This document shows, piece after piece, positions 8,522 to 15,926 of a DNA stretch of 64,000 nt. Every line of letters starts with the position of its first letter. Position 1 is the first letter of the stretch. This DNA comes from Nonomuraea rhodomycinica (GTDB lineage Bacteria > Actinomycetota > Actinomycetes > Streptosporangiales > Streptosporangiaceae): the NCBI RefSeq assembly GCF_013363995.1, contig NZ_JABWGO010000003.1:558001-622000 (forward strand), given 5' to 3'. A program made the translations under genes and the position numbers. The notes beneath the pieces were generated by a model that saw nothing but the letters and a program-made list of their open reading frames with translations, made no database searches and was not told the origin of the DNA.

Positions 8522-9379
8522 TCAGCCCAGGTCGGCGAGGTCCTCCGCGCTCAGCTTCAGCGATCCCGCGGCCACGTTCTCCTCCAGGTGCGCCAGGGAG
8601 CCGGTGCCGGGGATGAGCAGGATGTTCGGCGAGCGGGCCAGCAGCCAGGCCAGCGCCACCTGCGGCACGGTCGCGCCGTGGCGGGCGGCGACGGCGTCCA
8701 GCCGCGCGGCGGTGAGCGGCTGGAACCCGCCGACCGGGAAGAAGGGGACGTAGGCGATCCCGGCCCGCGCGCAGGCGTCGACCAGCGGGTCGTCGTCGCG
8801 CCGGGCCAGGTTGTAGAGGTTCTGGACGCAGGCGATCGGCGCGATCGTCCGGGCCTGCTCGAACTCGGCGGCGGTGACGTTGGAGACGCCGAGGTGGCGG
8901 ATCAGGCCCTCCTCGCGCAGCGCGAGCAACGTCTCCAGGGGCCCGGACAGCGGGGTCTGATCCCGGTCGAGGTCGCCCATCCGCAGGTTGACCACGTCGA
9001 GGCGGTCCACGCCGAGCGAGCGCAGGTTCGCCTCGACGCCGCGGCGCAGGCCGTCGGGGGTGAGGCCGGTCTTCTCCTCCGCCGGCCGCGCCAGGTCCGA
9101 GCCCTCGACCAGCGCCCCCACCTTGGTGACGATCACCAGGTCGTCCGGGTACGGCGACAACGCCTCGCGGATCAGCTCGTTGGCCGCCACCCCGTCGCGG
9201 GAGTAGTAGTGCGAGGTGTCGATGTGGTTCACCCCGAGCTCCACGGCCCGGCGCAGGACGGCCAGGGCCGTCTCCCGTCCGGGCCGCTCGCCCCGCGGCC
9301 AGCCGGTCAGCTTCATCGCGCCGTAGCCGATCCTGGCGACGCCCAGATCGCCGCCCAGCGCCCATCGTTCAGTCGTCAC
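8522..9379 (-). CDS. Aldo/keto reductase
   Basis: Cytoplasmic NAD(P)H-dependent oxidoreductase of 285 residues with the TIM-barrel AKR pattern: an opening strand with IGYGAMKLTG, catalytic Asp/Tyr in HIDTSHYYSRDGVA, Lys in VIVTKVGA, and the C-terminal cofactor loop LLIPGTGSLAHLEENVAA. The GTG at 9379 has a GGGGGAT ribosome site and gives the family length; the longer frame adds a basic low-complexity extension. It is divergent from the GH5 gene. Substrate unknown. Confidence 0.92.
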   Translation of the reverse strand: MTTERWALGGDLGVARIGYGAMKLTGWPRGERPGRETALAVLRRAVELGVNHIDTSHYYSRDGVAANELIREALSPYPDDLVIVTKVGALVEGSDLARPAEEKTGLTPDGLRRGVEANLRSLGVDRLDVVNLRMGDLDRDQTPLSGPLETLLALREEGLIRHLGVSNVTAAEFEQARTIAPIACVQNLYNLARRDDDPLVDACARAGIAYVPFFPVGGFQPLTAARLDAVAARHGATVPQVALAWLLARSPNILLIPGTGSLAHLEENVAAGSLKLSAEDLADLG

Positions 9380-9488
9380 GATCCCCCAGCCTAGAGGTGG
9401 GCACGGACGCCGGCGTCGACCGTGCGGTCCTGGGGGAGGCGCTCGGCGCCGGCGGCGCGTGACGACGTCCCGGGGTCCCCGCCCGGAT

Positions 9489-9497
9489 GAAAGTTTC
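9489..9497. promoter_or_regulatory. GAAAGTTTC box upstream of GH5 gene
   Basis: The palindrome TGAAAGTTTCA spans 9488-9498. GAAA(C/G)TTTC palindromes are known upstream of actinomycete hemicellulase and xylanase genes. The same box occurs three times near the CE1 esterase gene at 52.0-52.2 kb, which links the two loci. Confidence 0.55.
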
Positions 9498-9588
9498 ACT
9501 CCTGTACGTCCTCCCCTTCGAGGTCCGCGCGGGTGGCCACGGCGGCGGGGCGGGGGAGCGTTGCGCGGCGGTGCCGGGCGGTAGATCG

Positions 9589-9602
9589 TCCGGGAGCGCT
9601 CC
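9589..9602. promoter_or_regulatory. CebR-type operator
   Basis: CGGGAGCGCTCCCA matches 13 of 14 bases of TGGGAGCGCTCCCA, the operator of the LacI-family cellulose-use repressor CebR in Streptomyces and relatives. It lies 39 bases before the start codon of the secreted cellulase, where a repressor would block transcription until cello-oligosaccharides appear. Confidence 0.8.
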
Positions 9603-9640
9603 CATCCACCGGAGGGGCCGATTCCTCACGGAGATCCCCC

Positions 9641-11425
9641 ATGTCCATCCTTCGCACCACCTGGCGCCGGGCCCTGACGGCGGCGGCCGCCGCCCTGCTC
9701 GCCGGAACCGGGCTCGCCGCCGTCCCGGCCGCCGCCGGCGCCGCCGTCTCCTGCACGGCCACGTACGCCAAGAGCTGGGACAACGGCAGCGCGTTCGGCG
9801 CCACCATCACCGTCACCAACACCGGCGACCCGCTGACGACCTGGACCCTCGGCTTCGACTTCCCGGACAACCAGGTGATCACCCAGATGTGGGGCGGCGT
9901 GCCGGCCCCCGCCGTCCCCACCCCGGCGGGCGCGGCCATCACCGTGAAGCCGGAGTCCTACAACGCCCGCCAGGGCGCCGGCGCCACCTGGACCGTCGGC
10001 TTCAACGGCACCTATACCGGCGGCGCCAACACCGCTCCCGCCGTCTCCTGCTCCGGGAACGGCGGCGGCGGGACGCAGCAGGCCCTGGTCGTCTCCGCTA
10101 CCGGCGTCAGCGTGCCCGAGGGCAACACCGGCGCCTTCACCGTCCGCCTGCAGGCGCAGCCGTCCGGCAACGTGACCGTCACCAGCACCGCGGGCACCGG
10201 CGACGGCGACATCACCGTGACCGGCGGTGCCTCCCTGACCTTCACCTCCGCCAACTGGAACACCCCGCAGAGCGTGACCCTCGGCGCCGCCGAGGACAGC
10301 GACCGGACCAACGGCAGCAGGCCGATCGTCGTGGCCTCCTCCGGCCTGCCCCCGATCACGGTCACCGCCACCGAGGCCGACAACGACGGGCCGCCCACCG
10401 GCGGCGCCGCCCCCGCCCTGCGCGTGTCCGGCAACCGCCTGGTCACCTCGATGGGCTCGACGTACCGCCTGCTGGGCGTCAACCGGGCCAGCGGCGAGTT
10501 CGCCTGCGTGCAGGGCAAGGGCATGTGGGACGGCGGCCCCGTGGACCAGGCGTCCGTGGACGCGATGAAGGCGTGGAACATCCACGCCGTACGCATCCCG
10601 CTCAACGAGGAGTGCTGGAACGGCACCACCGGCACGCCCAGCGGCGCCGCCTACCAGCAGAACGTCAAGGACTACGTCGCGCTGCTCGTCGCCAACGGCA
10701 TCACCCCGATCGTGGAGATGCACTGGAACCACGGCCAGTACACCGGCCAGGGCGCCGGCTGCTCCGACACCGCCGCGACCTGCCAGAAGCCCATGCCCGA
10801 CGCCCAGTACGCGCCCACCTTCTGGACCGGCGTGGCCAACGCCTTCAAGGGCGACAACGCGGTCGTCTTCGACCTGTTCAACGAGCCGTACCCGGACGCC
10901 GCCGCCAACTGGAACGCCACCGCCGGCTGGACCTGCTGGCGCGACGGCGGCACCTGCACCGGCATCGGCTACCAGGTGGCCGGCATGCAGTCCCTGGTCA
11001 ACGCGGTGCGCGCCACCGGCGCCACCAACGTGATCATGCTCGGCGGGCTGGCCTGGTCCAACGACCTGAGCCAGTGGCTGACCTACAAGCCCACCGACCC
11101 GACGGGCAACCTCATGGCCGCCTGGCACACCTACAACTTCAACTCCTGCTCCAGCGTCTCCTGCTGGGACAGCCAGGTCGGGGCCGTGGCCGCGCAGGTG
11201 CCGGTGCACGCCGGCGAGATCGGCCAGAACTCGTGCGCCCACGACTACATCGACCAGGTCATGGCCTGGGCCGACGCGCACGGCGTCGGCTACACCGCCT
11301 GGACCTGGAACCCGTGGGGCTGCGGCCAGGGCAACGTCCTCATCGAGGACTACGCCGGCACCCCCACCAGCACGTACGGCGCGGGGTTCAAGGCCCATCT
11401 GCTCACCCAGAACCCCACCTCCTGA
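9641..11425 (+). CDS. Secreted GH5 cellulase with CBM2 and Calx-beta-like domain
   Basis: Extracellular endo-beta-glucanase of 594 residues. Order: Sec signal peptide (1-35); a family 2 carbohydrate-binding module (about 36-137, from SCTATYAKSWDNGSAFGATI); a short Gly linker; a Calx-beta-like domain (about 148-250, with VSVPEGNTGAFTVRL and VTATEADNDG); and a GH5 catalytic barrel (about 258-594). The acid/base is Glu415 in LFNEP and the nucleophile is Glu526 in HAGEIGQN. The ATG at 9641 follows a GGAG site. The CBM at the N-terminus plus a Calx-beta spacer is a less usual order for the family. Expression should follow CebR through the box just upstream. Confidence 0.94.
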   Translation: MSILRTTWRRALTAAAAALLAGTGLAAVPAAAGAAVSCTATYAKSWDNGSAFGATITVTNTGDPLTTWTLGFDFPDNQVITQMWGGVPAPAVPTPAGAAITVKPESYNARQGAGATWTVGFNGTYTGGANTAPAVSCSGNGGGGTQQALVVSATGVSVPEGNTGAFTVRLQAQPSGNVTVTSTAGTGDGDITVTGGASLTFTSANWNTPQSVTLGAAEDSDRTNGSRPIVVASSGLPPITVTATEADNDGPPTGGAAPALRVSGNRLVTSMGSTYRLLGVNRASGEFACVQGKGMWDGGPVDQASVDAMKAWNIHAVRIPLNEECWNGTTGTPSGAAYQQNVKDYVALLVANGITPIVEMHWNHGQYTGQGAGCSDTAATCQKPMPDAQYAPTFWTGVANAFKGDNAVVFDLFNEPYPDAAANWNATAGWTCWRDGGTCTGIGYQVAGMQSLVNAVRATGATNVIMLGGLAWSNDLSQWLTYKPTDPTGNLMAAWHTYNFNSCSSVSCWDSQVGAVAAQVPVHAGEIGQNSCAHDYIDQVMAWADAHGVGYTAWTWNPWGCGQGNVLIEDYAGTPTSTYGAGFKAHLLTQNPTS

Positions 11426-11441
11426 GGGCCGCCCGACCGGC

Positions 11442-11472
11442 GCCGCCGCGGCCCGCCCACCGGCGCGGCGGC
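11442..11472. terminator. Hairpin between convergent genes
   Basis: A perfect 9-bp stem (GCCGCCGCG at 11442-11450 with CGCGGCGGC at 11464-11472) and a 13-base loop lie in the 55-base gap between the convergent GH5 and flavoprotein genes. The position suits a bidirectional terminator, though no T-tract follows, as is common in actinobacteria. Confidence 0.45.
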
Positions 11473-11480
11473 CAGGCCGC

Positions 11481-12644
11481 TCAGCCGGCGGGCTGGGCGG
11501 CCTGGATGCGCTCGGTGAGGTAGCGCCGGGCCGCGTTCGCGCTGACGACCATGTCGGCGGCCATGCCGGCGGTCAGGTCGGCGCAGGCCTGGGCGGCCGC
11601 CGCGGCGCGGGGCAGCATCCGGTTCTCGTAGGCGCGCACGGCCTCGTCGAGGGCGTCGTGGACGACGACGGCCTCGGCGAGGTCGGCGCCGTCGAGCATG
11701 GCGAGGTTGGCGCCGATGCCGGCCGGGGGCATGAGGTGGGCGGCGTCGCCGAGCAGCGTGACGCCCGGGACGTGGTCCCAGGCGTGCCCGATGGGCAGCA
11801 CGTGCAGGGGCCGGTTGACGAAGCCGCCGTCGGAGTCGCGGATGAGGTCCAGCAGGCTGTCATGCCAGCCGTCGAACACCGTGAGGAGGTGGTGGCGCAC
11901 GGCGGCGTCGTCGTCGAGGTCCACGCCGGCGGTGGCGTGCCAGTCGTAGGGCCCCTCAAGGCCGGCGTACACGCGGATGTGGCCGCCGCTGTTGCGCTGG
12001 GCCGACAGCATGGTGCGGCCGGACTTGGCCGCCATGGTGCCGTTGCCGACCAGGCGCGCCGACGCGGGATGGCGGGTGTCGGCGTCGTCGAGGCAGGTCT
12101 CGACGATGGTGTCGCCCGTGTAGGCGGGCGTGGCGTCCGAGAGCGCGGGCCGGATCCTCGACCACGCGCCGTCGGCGCCGACGACCAGGTCGAACTCCTC
12201 GGTCGTGCCGTCGGTGAAGCGCAGGCGGGCGGTCCCGTCGCCGGTCGGGGTGGCCCCGGCGGCCGGGCGTCCCCACCGGACCGTGCCGGGGGCGAGGGAT
12301 TCGAGGAACAGGCCGCGCAACTGGCCGCGGTCGATCTCGGGCGCGTTGCCCGGCCCGCCGGTGGGGTGCTCGTGGAAGATCTGCTCGCCGGTGAAGGGAT
12401 CCAGACCGCGCAGTTCCTGTCCTTCGGGGCGGGCCAGGGCGCCGAACTCCTCGAACAGGCCCGCGGCGCGCAGCGCGGCCTGTCCGGTGTCGACGTGCAT
12501 GTCCAGCATGCCGCCCTGCCGGCGGGCGTGGGGGGAGGTCTCGCGCTCGAACACGGTGACCTGCCGGCCGTGCCGCTGGAGGGTCCGGGCGCAGGTGAGG
12601 CCGCCGATGCCGGCGCCGACGACGGCGATGCGGGGAGAGGTCAT
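11481..12644 (-). CDS. FAD-dependent monooxygenase, TetX-like
   Basis: Cytoplasmic flavoprotein of 387 residues from the group A (UbiH/TetX-like) monooxygenases. It has the N-terminal FAD GxGxxG (IAVVGAGIGGLTCARTLQRHG), the DG motif (DLVVGADGAWSRIRP) and the GD motif (VTLLGDAAHLMPPAGIGANL). The layout and the opening TSPRIAVVGAGIGG resemble tetracycline-type hydroxylases, but inactivation of any given drug is not shown by the sequence. The ATG at 12644 gives the family length; the longer frame runs into the divergent TetR gene. A palindrome between the two genes indicates control by that TetR protein. Confidence 0.9.
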   Translation of the reverse strand: MTSPRIAVVGAGIGGLTCARTLQRHGRQVTVFERETSPHARRQGGMLDMHVDTGQAALRAAGLFEEFGALARPEGQELRGLDPFTGEQIFHEHPTGGPGNAPEIDRGQLRGLFLESLAPGTVRWGRPAAGATPTGDGTARLRFTDGTTEEFDLVVGADGAWSRIRPALSDATPAYTGDTIVETCLDDADTRHPASARLVGNGTMAAKSGRTMLSAQRNSGGHIRVYAGLEGPYDWHATAGVDLDDDAAVRHHLLTVFDGWHDSLLDLIRDSDGGFVNRPLHVLPIGHAWDHVPGVTLLGDAAHLMPPAGIGANLAMLDGADLAEAVVVHDALDEAVRAYENRMLPRAAAAAQACADLTAGMAADMVVSANAARRYLTERIQAAQPAG

Positions 12645-12709
12645 GACGCAAAGGTCCCTTCGTCTCGGAACGCGCCGGAGGCCCGGCACGCGACGATGAA
12701 ACCATATCC

Positions 12710-12742
12710 ACTTCGAAAGTGTAGTGACTAGCCTTTCGAAGT
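12710..12742. promoter_or_regulatory. 10-13-10 inverted repeat operator between TetR and flavoprotein genes
   Basis: ACTTCGAAAG at 12710-12719 pairs perfectly with CTTTCGAAGT at 12733-12742 across 13 bases. Each arm also contains TTCGAA. It sits in the 126-base divergent promoter region, the expected place for autoregulation by the TetR protein and co-repression of the monooxygenase. Confidence 0.7.
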
Positions 12743-12770
12743 AACTGCGCTTTGGCGGTAGGCTGAGCCC

Positions 12771-13397
12771 GTGACCGAACCCCTCGGACGTCGCGAACGC
12801 AAGAAGGCGCAGACCCGTCAGGCGCTGGCCGACGCCGCCCTGCGGTTGTTCCTCGAACGCGGCTACGACAACGTCGGCGTCAAGGACGTCGCCGAGGCCG
12901 CCGACGTGGCGGTGACCACCCTGTTCAAGCACTTCCCCAGCAAGGAGGCCCTGGTCTTCGACCTCGACGCCGACCTCGAGGCCGCGCTCGTCGCGGCGGT
13001 GCGCGAGCGCCCCGCCGGCCGGTCGATCCCGGCGGCTCTGCGTGAGCACGTCCTGGAATGGGCGGTCAAGGTCGTCGCGGACGAGCGGGGCGCCCGCATC
13101 ACGCGCATGGTGGAGGACACTCCGGCGCTGAGCGAGTACGCGCGGCGCATGTGGACGCGTCACGAGAGCGCCCTCGCGCGCGCCATCGCCGAGGAGACCG
13201 GGGCGCCGGCCGGCGACCTCGCCTGCGCCGCGCTGGCCCGCTTCGCGCTCGAAGCCGCCGACCTCGTCCAGCGGGACGCCGACCCGGGCAGGGCCGCGAC
13301 GGTGGTCTTCGACCTGCTCGAACAGGGCTGGACGGCCGCCGGCCGCGAGCGGGCCGGCGGCGCGGGGCCCCGGGAGGCGGCTACGCCGGAGGCGTGA
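12771..13397 (+). CDS. TetR-family regulator (divergent from TetX-like gene)
   Basis: Regulator of 208 residues with the TetR HTH at the N-terminus (RQALADAALRLFLERGYDNV, then VKDVAEAADVAVTTLFKHFP) and a helical ligand domain. The GTG start lies 28 bases after the inverted repeat. It most likely represses itself and the TetX-like gene and is relieved by that enzyme's substrate. Its 3' end overlaps the convergent tautomerase gene by 17 bases. Confidence 0.93.
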   Translation: MTEPLGRRERKKAQTRQALADAALRLFLERGYDNVGVKDVAEAADVAVTTLFKHFPSKEALVFDLDADLEAALVAAVRERPAGRSIPAALREHVLEWAVKVVADERGARITRMVEDTPALSEYARRMWTRHESALARAIAEETGAPAGDLACAALARFALEAADLVQRDADPGRAATVVFDLLEQGWTAAGRERAGGAGPREAATPEA

Positions 13398-13773
13398 CGT
13401 ACTGGGCGACCCCGTGGCCGAGCGACCAGTCGATCGGCTCGTTCTCGGTCACGGTGACGAACACGTTGCGCGGCTCGGTGCCCGCGTAGGCGTGGGCGAG
13501 CTCGGCGATCCGCCGGTACATCGCCTGCTTCTGCGCGGGCGTGCGGCCGGAGCGCATGGTGATCCCGACGTAGACGATGCCCTCGTCCCGGTGGATGCCC
13601 AGGTAGTCGCCGTAGCGCAGGGTGCCGTGGGCGCCGTCGTGGCCGGTGAGGATGTGGAACCGGTCGTCGTCCGGGATGCCGATCGTCTCGACCAGGGCCT
13701 CGTGCACGGCGCGGCTGAGCGCGTCGAGCCGGCCGGGGTCGGCCCCGAGCGCGTCGATGCGGACGAGAGGCAT
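13381..13773 (-). CDS. 4-Oxalocrotonate tautomerase-family protein
   Basis: Protein of 130 residues with the tautomerase superfamily N-terminus MPLVRIDALG; after Met removal, Pro would be the catalytic residue. Length and the sequence (RFHILTGHDGAHGTLRYGDY, then VYVGITMRSGRTPAQKQAMY) fit the double-motif branch found next to TetR genes. The gene begins 2 bases after the TetR stop upstream, so the two form an operon. Reaction unknown. Confidence 0.88.
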   Translation of the reverse strand: MPLVRIDALGADPGRLDALSRAVHEALVETIGIPDDDRFHILTGHDGAHGTLRYGDYLGIHRDEGIVYVGITMRSGRTPAQKQAMYRRIAELAHAYAGTEPRNVFVTVTENEPIDWSLGHGVAQYVTPPA

Positions 13774-13774
13774 G

Positions 13775-14455
13775 TCAGCGGCCCTCCTTCCGAAGCGGCC
13801 GCGCGGACGGCCCGGCCGGTCGCGCGGATGGCCCGGCCGGTCGCGCGGACGGGTGGGCCGTCCGCACGGGCGGGTGCGCCGGTCGCGCGGAGGGGCGGGC
13901 GTGGGCCATGAGCAGGGCGAGGGCGCCGTCCACGGCGCGCGCGTACGCCTCGGCCGAGCCGGCGGCGCGGGCCAGCACGTAGCCGCCCTGCACCACCGCG
14001 ACCAGCGCGGCGGCCGTCGCCGCGGGGTCGAGCCCCGGATCGAGCTCGCCGCTCGCCCGCCCCTCGTCCAGCAGGCCCGCGAGCCGGCCGGTGAGCCAGG
14101 TGAAGTACTCCTCGACCGGCGCCCGCAGCCGGGGGTCGGCCATCACGTCGGGGTCCTGGCTGAGCCGGCCGACCGGGCAGCCCCGCAAAGCCTCCCGCTC
14201 CCGCCGCAGGTAGGCGGCGATCCGCCCGGCCGGGCTTCCCGGGCCGCCGAGCTCCGCCTCCGCCCTGCCCCGCGTCTCCTCGGCGCTGCGCGCGATCGCG
14301 GCCAGCGCCAGGTCGGGCTTGCCGTGGAAGTGGTGGTACATGCTGCCCTGACCGGCTCCGGACCGCTCCTGGATCGCCTTCGGGCTGGTGCCCACGTAGC
14401 CCCGCTCCCACAGCAGCTCACGCGTGCTCTCGATCAGTCGTTCCCTCGTGTCCAC
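13775..14455 (-). CDS. TetR-family regulator with repetitive C-terminal tail
   Basis: Regulator of 226 residues with a clear TetR HTH (LIESTRELLWERGYVGTSPK, then IQERSGAGQGSMYHHFHGKP) and a helical ligand domain resembling the YxaF/AefR-like branch. The last 35 or so residues are low-complexity repeats of Ala-Arg-Pro-Ala-Gly-Pro-Ser, encoded by 21-bp DNA repeats at 13801-13863, and are unlikely to be part of the fold. It is co-transcribed with the tautomerase. A palindrome 12 bases upstream suggests autorepression. Confidence 0.9.
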   Translation of the reverse strand: MDTRERLIESTRELLWERGYVGTSPKAIQERSGAGQGSMYHHFHGKPDLALAAIARSAEETRGRAEAELGGPGSPAGRIAAYLRREREALRGCPVGRLSQDPDVMADPRLRAPVEEYFTWLTGRLAGLLDEGRASGELDPGLDPAATAAALVAVVQGGYVLARAAGSAEAYARAVDGALALLMAHARPSARPAHPPVRTAHPSARPAGPSARPAGPSARPLRKEGR

Positions 14456-14466
14456 GCCACCGAGTT

Positions 14467-14482
14467 TACATACTGGTAGGTA
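14467..14482. promoter_or_regulatory. TetR-type operator TACATAC-TG-GTAGGTA
   Basis: This 16-bp near-perfect palindrome (one mismatch between arms) is centred 20 bases upstream of the TetR gene, in the gap after the lipase gene. TACNTAC-NN-GTANGTA sites are typical of TetR autoregulators. It should control the TetR/tautomerase pair. Confidence 0.6.
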
Positions 14483-14495
14483 CAGCCCGTCGGTC

Positions 14496-15686
14496 TCAGG
14501 CGCAGGTCTTCTTCTCCGGGACGCAGTGCTTGACCTCCGGGTTGCTCGCCGACGGCCCGTCCAGCAGCGGCTGCGGCCTGTTCAGCAGGTGCCGGTCGAA
14601 GAAGGCGCCGACGTACGTCCGGGTGATCGCGAGCCCGCGCTCCGCCGGCAGGTCAGCGCCGATGTCGATGCCGAACTCGGCCGCGAGGACGCCGACGTCG
14701 GTGAACGACGCGTGCTCCGCGCCCGTCACGAGCAGCCAGCGCTTCCAGCCGGTCATGAGCTTCCAGTCGCGCTCCCAGGTGGCGGCCGGCTCCATGCCGG
14801 GGGTGTAGGTGGCGGCCTTGCCCAGGAACATGAACGGCCGCTTCAGCTCACGGGTGAGGGCGTCGGGAGGCGTGGTGCCGTCGATGTCGATCCCGGCGCG
14901 CAGCCGCGCGTCCAGGGCGAGCGCGGTGACGGCGCTCGCGCCGCCGATGGAGTGGCCCGCCATGCCCGTCCGGGACCTGTCGATCAGCCGGGCGCCCTTC
15001 CACGCGGGCCGCGGCCCGGTCAGCCGGTCGAGCACGAACGACACGTCGGCCGCGCGCACGTTGACGACCTTCGTGAACATCGACGGGTCGTGGTCGCCGT
15101 CGCAGGGGACGCAGGTGGTGACCCGCCCGTCGGGGAACGTCGTGGCCACCGTCTCGTAGGTGTGGTCGATCGCGGCCACCACGTACCCACGGCTGGCCAG
15201 GTCCTCGGCCAGGGCGGTCAGCGTGCTGCGGGGCTTGCCGAACCCGGGGGAGAGCACCACGAGGGGAAGGCCGTGCCCGCGCCCGGCCGGTTTCGCGTCG
15301 CTGAAGGCGTTGGTCCGCGTCGTGCTCAGCAGGGCGGGCGGCAGGTCGGTCAGCTTCGCGTCCTTGAGGAAGAGCTCCGACTCCTTCGGCGTCATGTACC
15401 GGGCCCGCTGCAGGCCGGGCGAACGGGCCGGATACCACAGCGACACCATGAGCTCGCGCGCCTTCACCGAGGGCACCCACGGGTCGGGGCGCGAGGCGTC
15501 CTTGAGGTGGAGGGACGTGGTGCCGACCGGGTGCGAGCCGGTCGGCTCGGGCAGGTACGGCTTGTCCGGCGCGGAGGCCGGGGCCTTCGAGGCGATCCCC
15601 GGGGCGGCGGGGGAGGCCCAGGCGGGGGAGGCGGGTGCCGCGGCGGCCAGGGCGCCCGCGAGGAGGAGCGCTGTCACACGACGCAT
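14496..15686 (-). CDS. Secreted alpha/beta hydrolase, PAF-acetylhydrolase/lipase-like
   Basis: Exported hydrolase of 396 residues. A Sec signal (TALLLAGALAAAAPASPAWA) is followed by an alpha/beta-hydrolase fold. The oxyanion region is LPLVVLSPGFG, the nucleophile Ser lies in GMAGHSIGGASAV (GxSxG), and the probable catalytic His is in VTGAEHASFTD. The overall layout resembles PAF-acetylhydrolase and streptomycete lipases. Two Cys at TTCVPC and two near the C-terminus may form disulfides. It should cleave ester lipids or polyesters outside the cell. It is divergent from the second two-component system, which may regulate it. Confidence 0.88.
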   Translation of the reverse strand: MRRVTALLLAGALAAAAPASPAWASPAAPGIASKAPASAPDKPYLPEPTGSHPVGTTSLHLKDASRPDPWVPSVKARELMVSLWYPARSPGLQRARYMTPKESELFLKDAKLTDLPPALLSTTRTNAFSDAKPAGRGHGLPLVVLSPGFGKPRSTLTALAEDLASRGYVVAAIDHTYETVATTFPDGRVTTCVPCDGDHDPSMFTKVVNVRAADVSFVLDRLTGPRPAWKGARLIDRSRTGMAGHSIGGASAVTALALDARLRAGIDIDGTTPPDALTRELKRPFMFLGKAATYTPGMEPAATWERDWKLMTGWKRWLLVTGAEHASFTDVGVLAAEFGIDIGADLPAERGLAITRTYVGAFFDRHLLNRPQPLLDGPSASNPEVKHCVPEKKTCA

Positions 15687-15926
15687 GGAGATCCGTTCTT
15701 CCGATGTGGACGGCCGCCCCCGGCGGACGGGCTCCGCGGACGGCTCGATGACGGGTAAGAAGCTAGGCGCGCGAGGCCCGCGCGGGCGTCGTCCGCCGCG
15801 CGGATCTTGGATACCCCGCGCGAACGATCCGGGCCCGGGGTCATCCCTGCGATGTACTCCTCCAGGACACCGTCCCGGTCATTCAGGACGATGCGCCGCG
15901 GATCATGCCGCCGCGACAATGTGCCG

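Noticed and set aside
9626..11398. Long antisense frame opposite the GH5 gene
   Set aside because: Val/Gly/Ala-rich translation without domains; the plus-strand gene has signal peptide, CBM2 and catalytic motifs.
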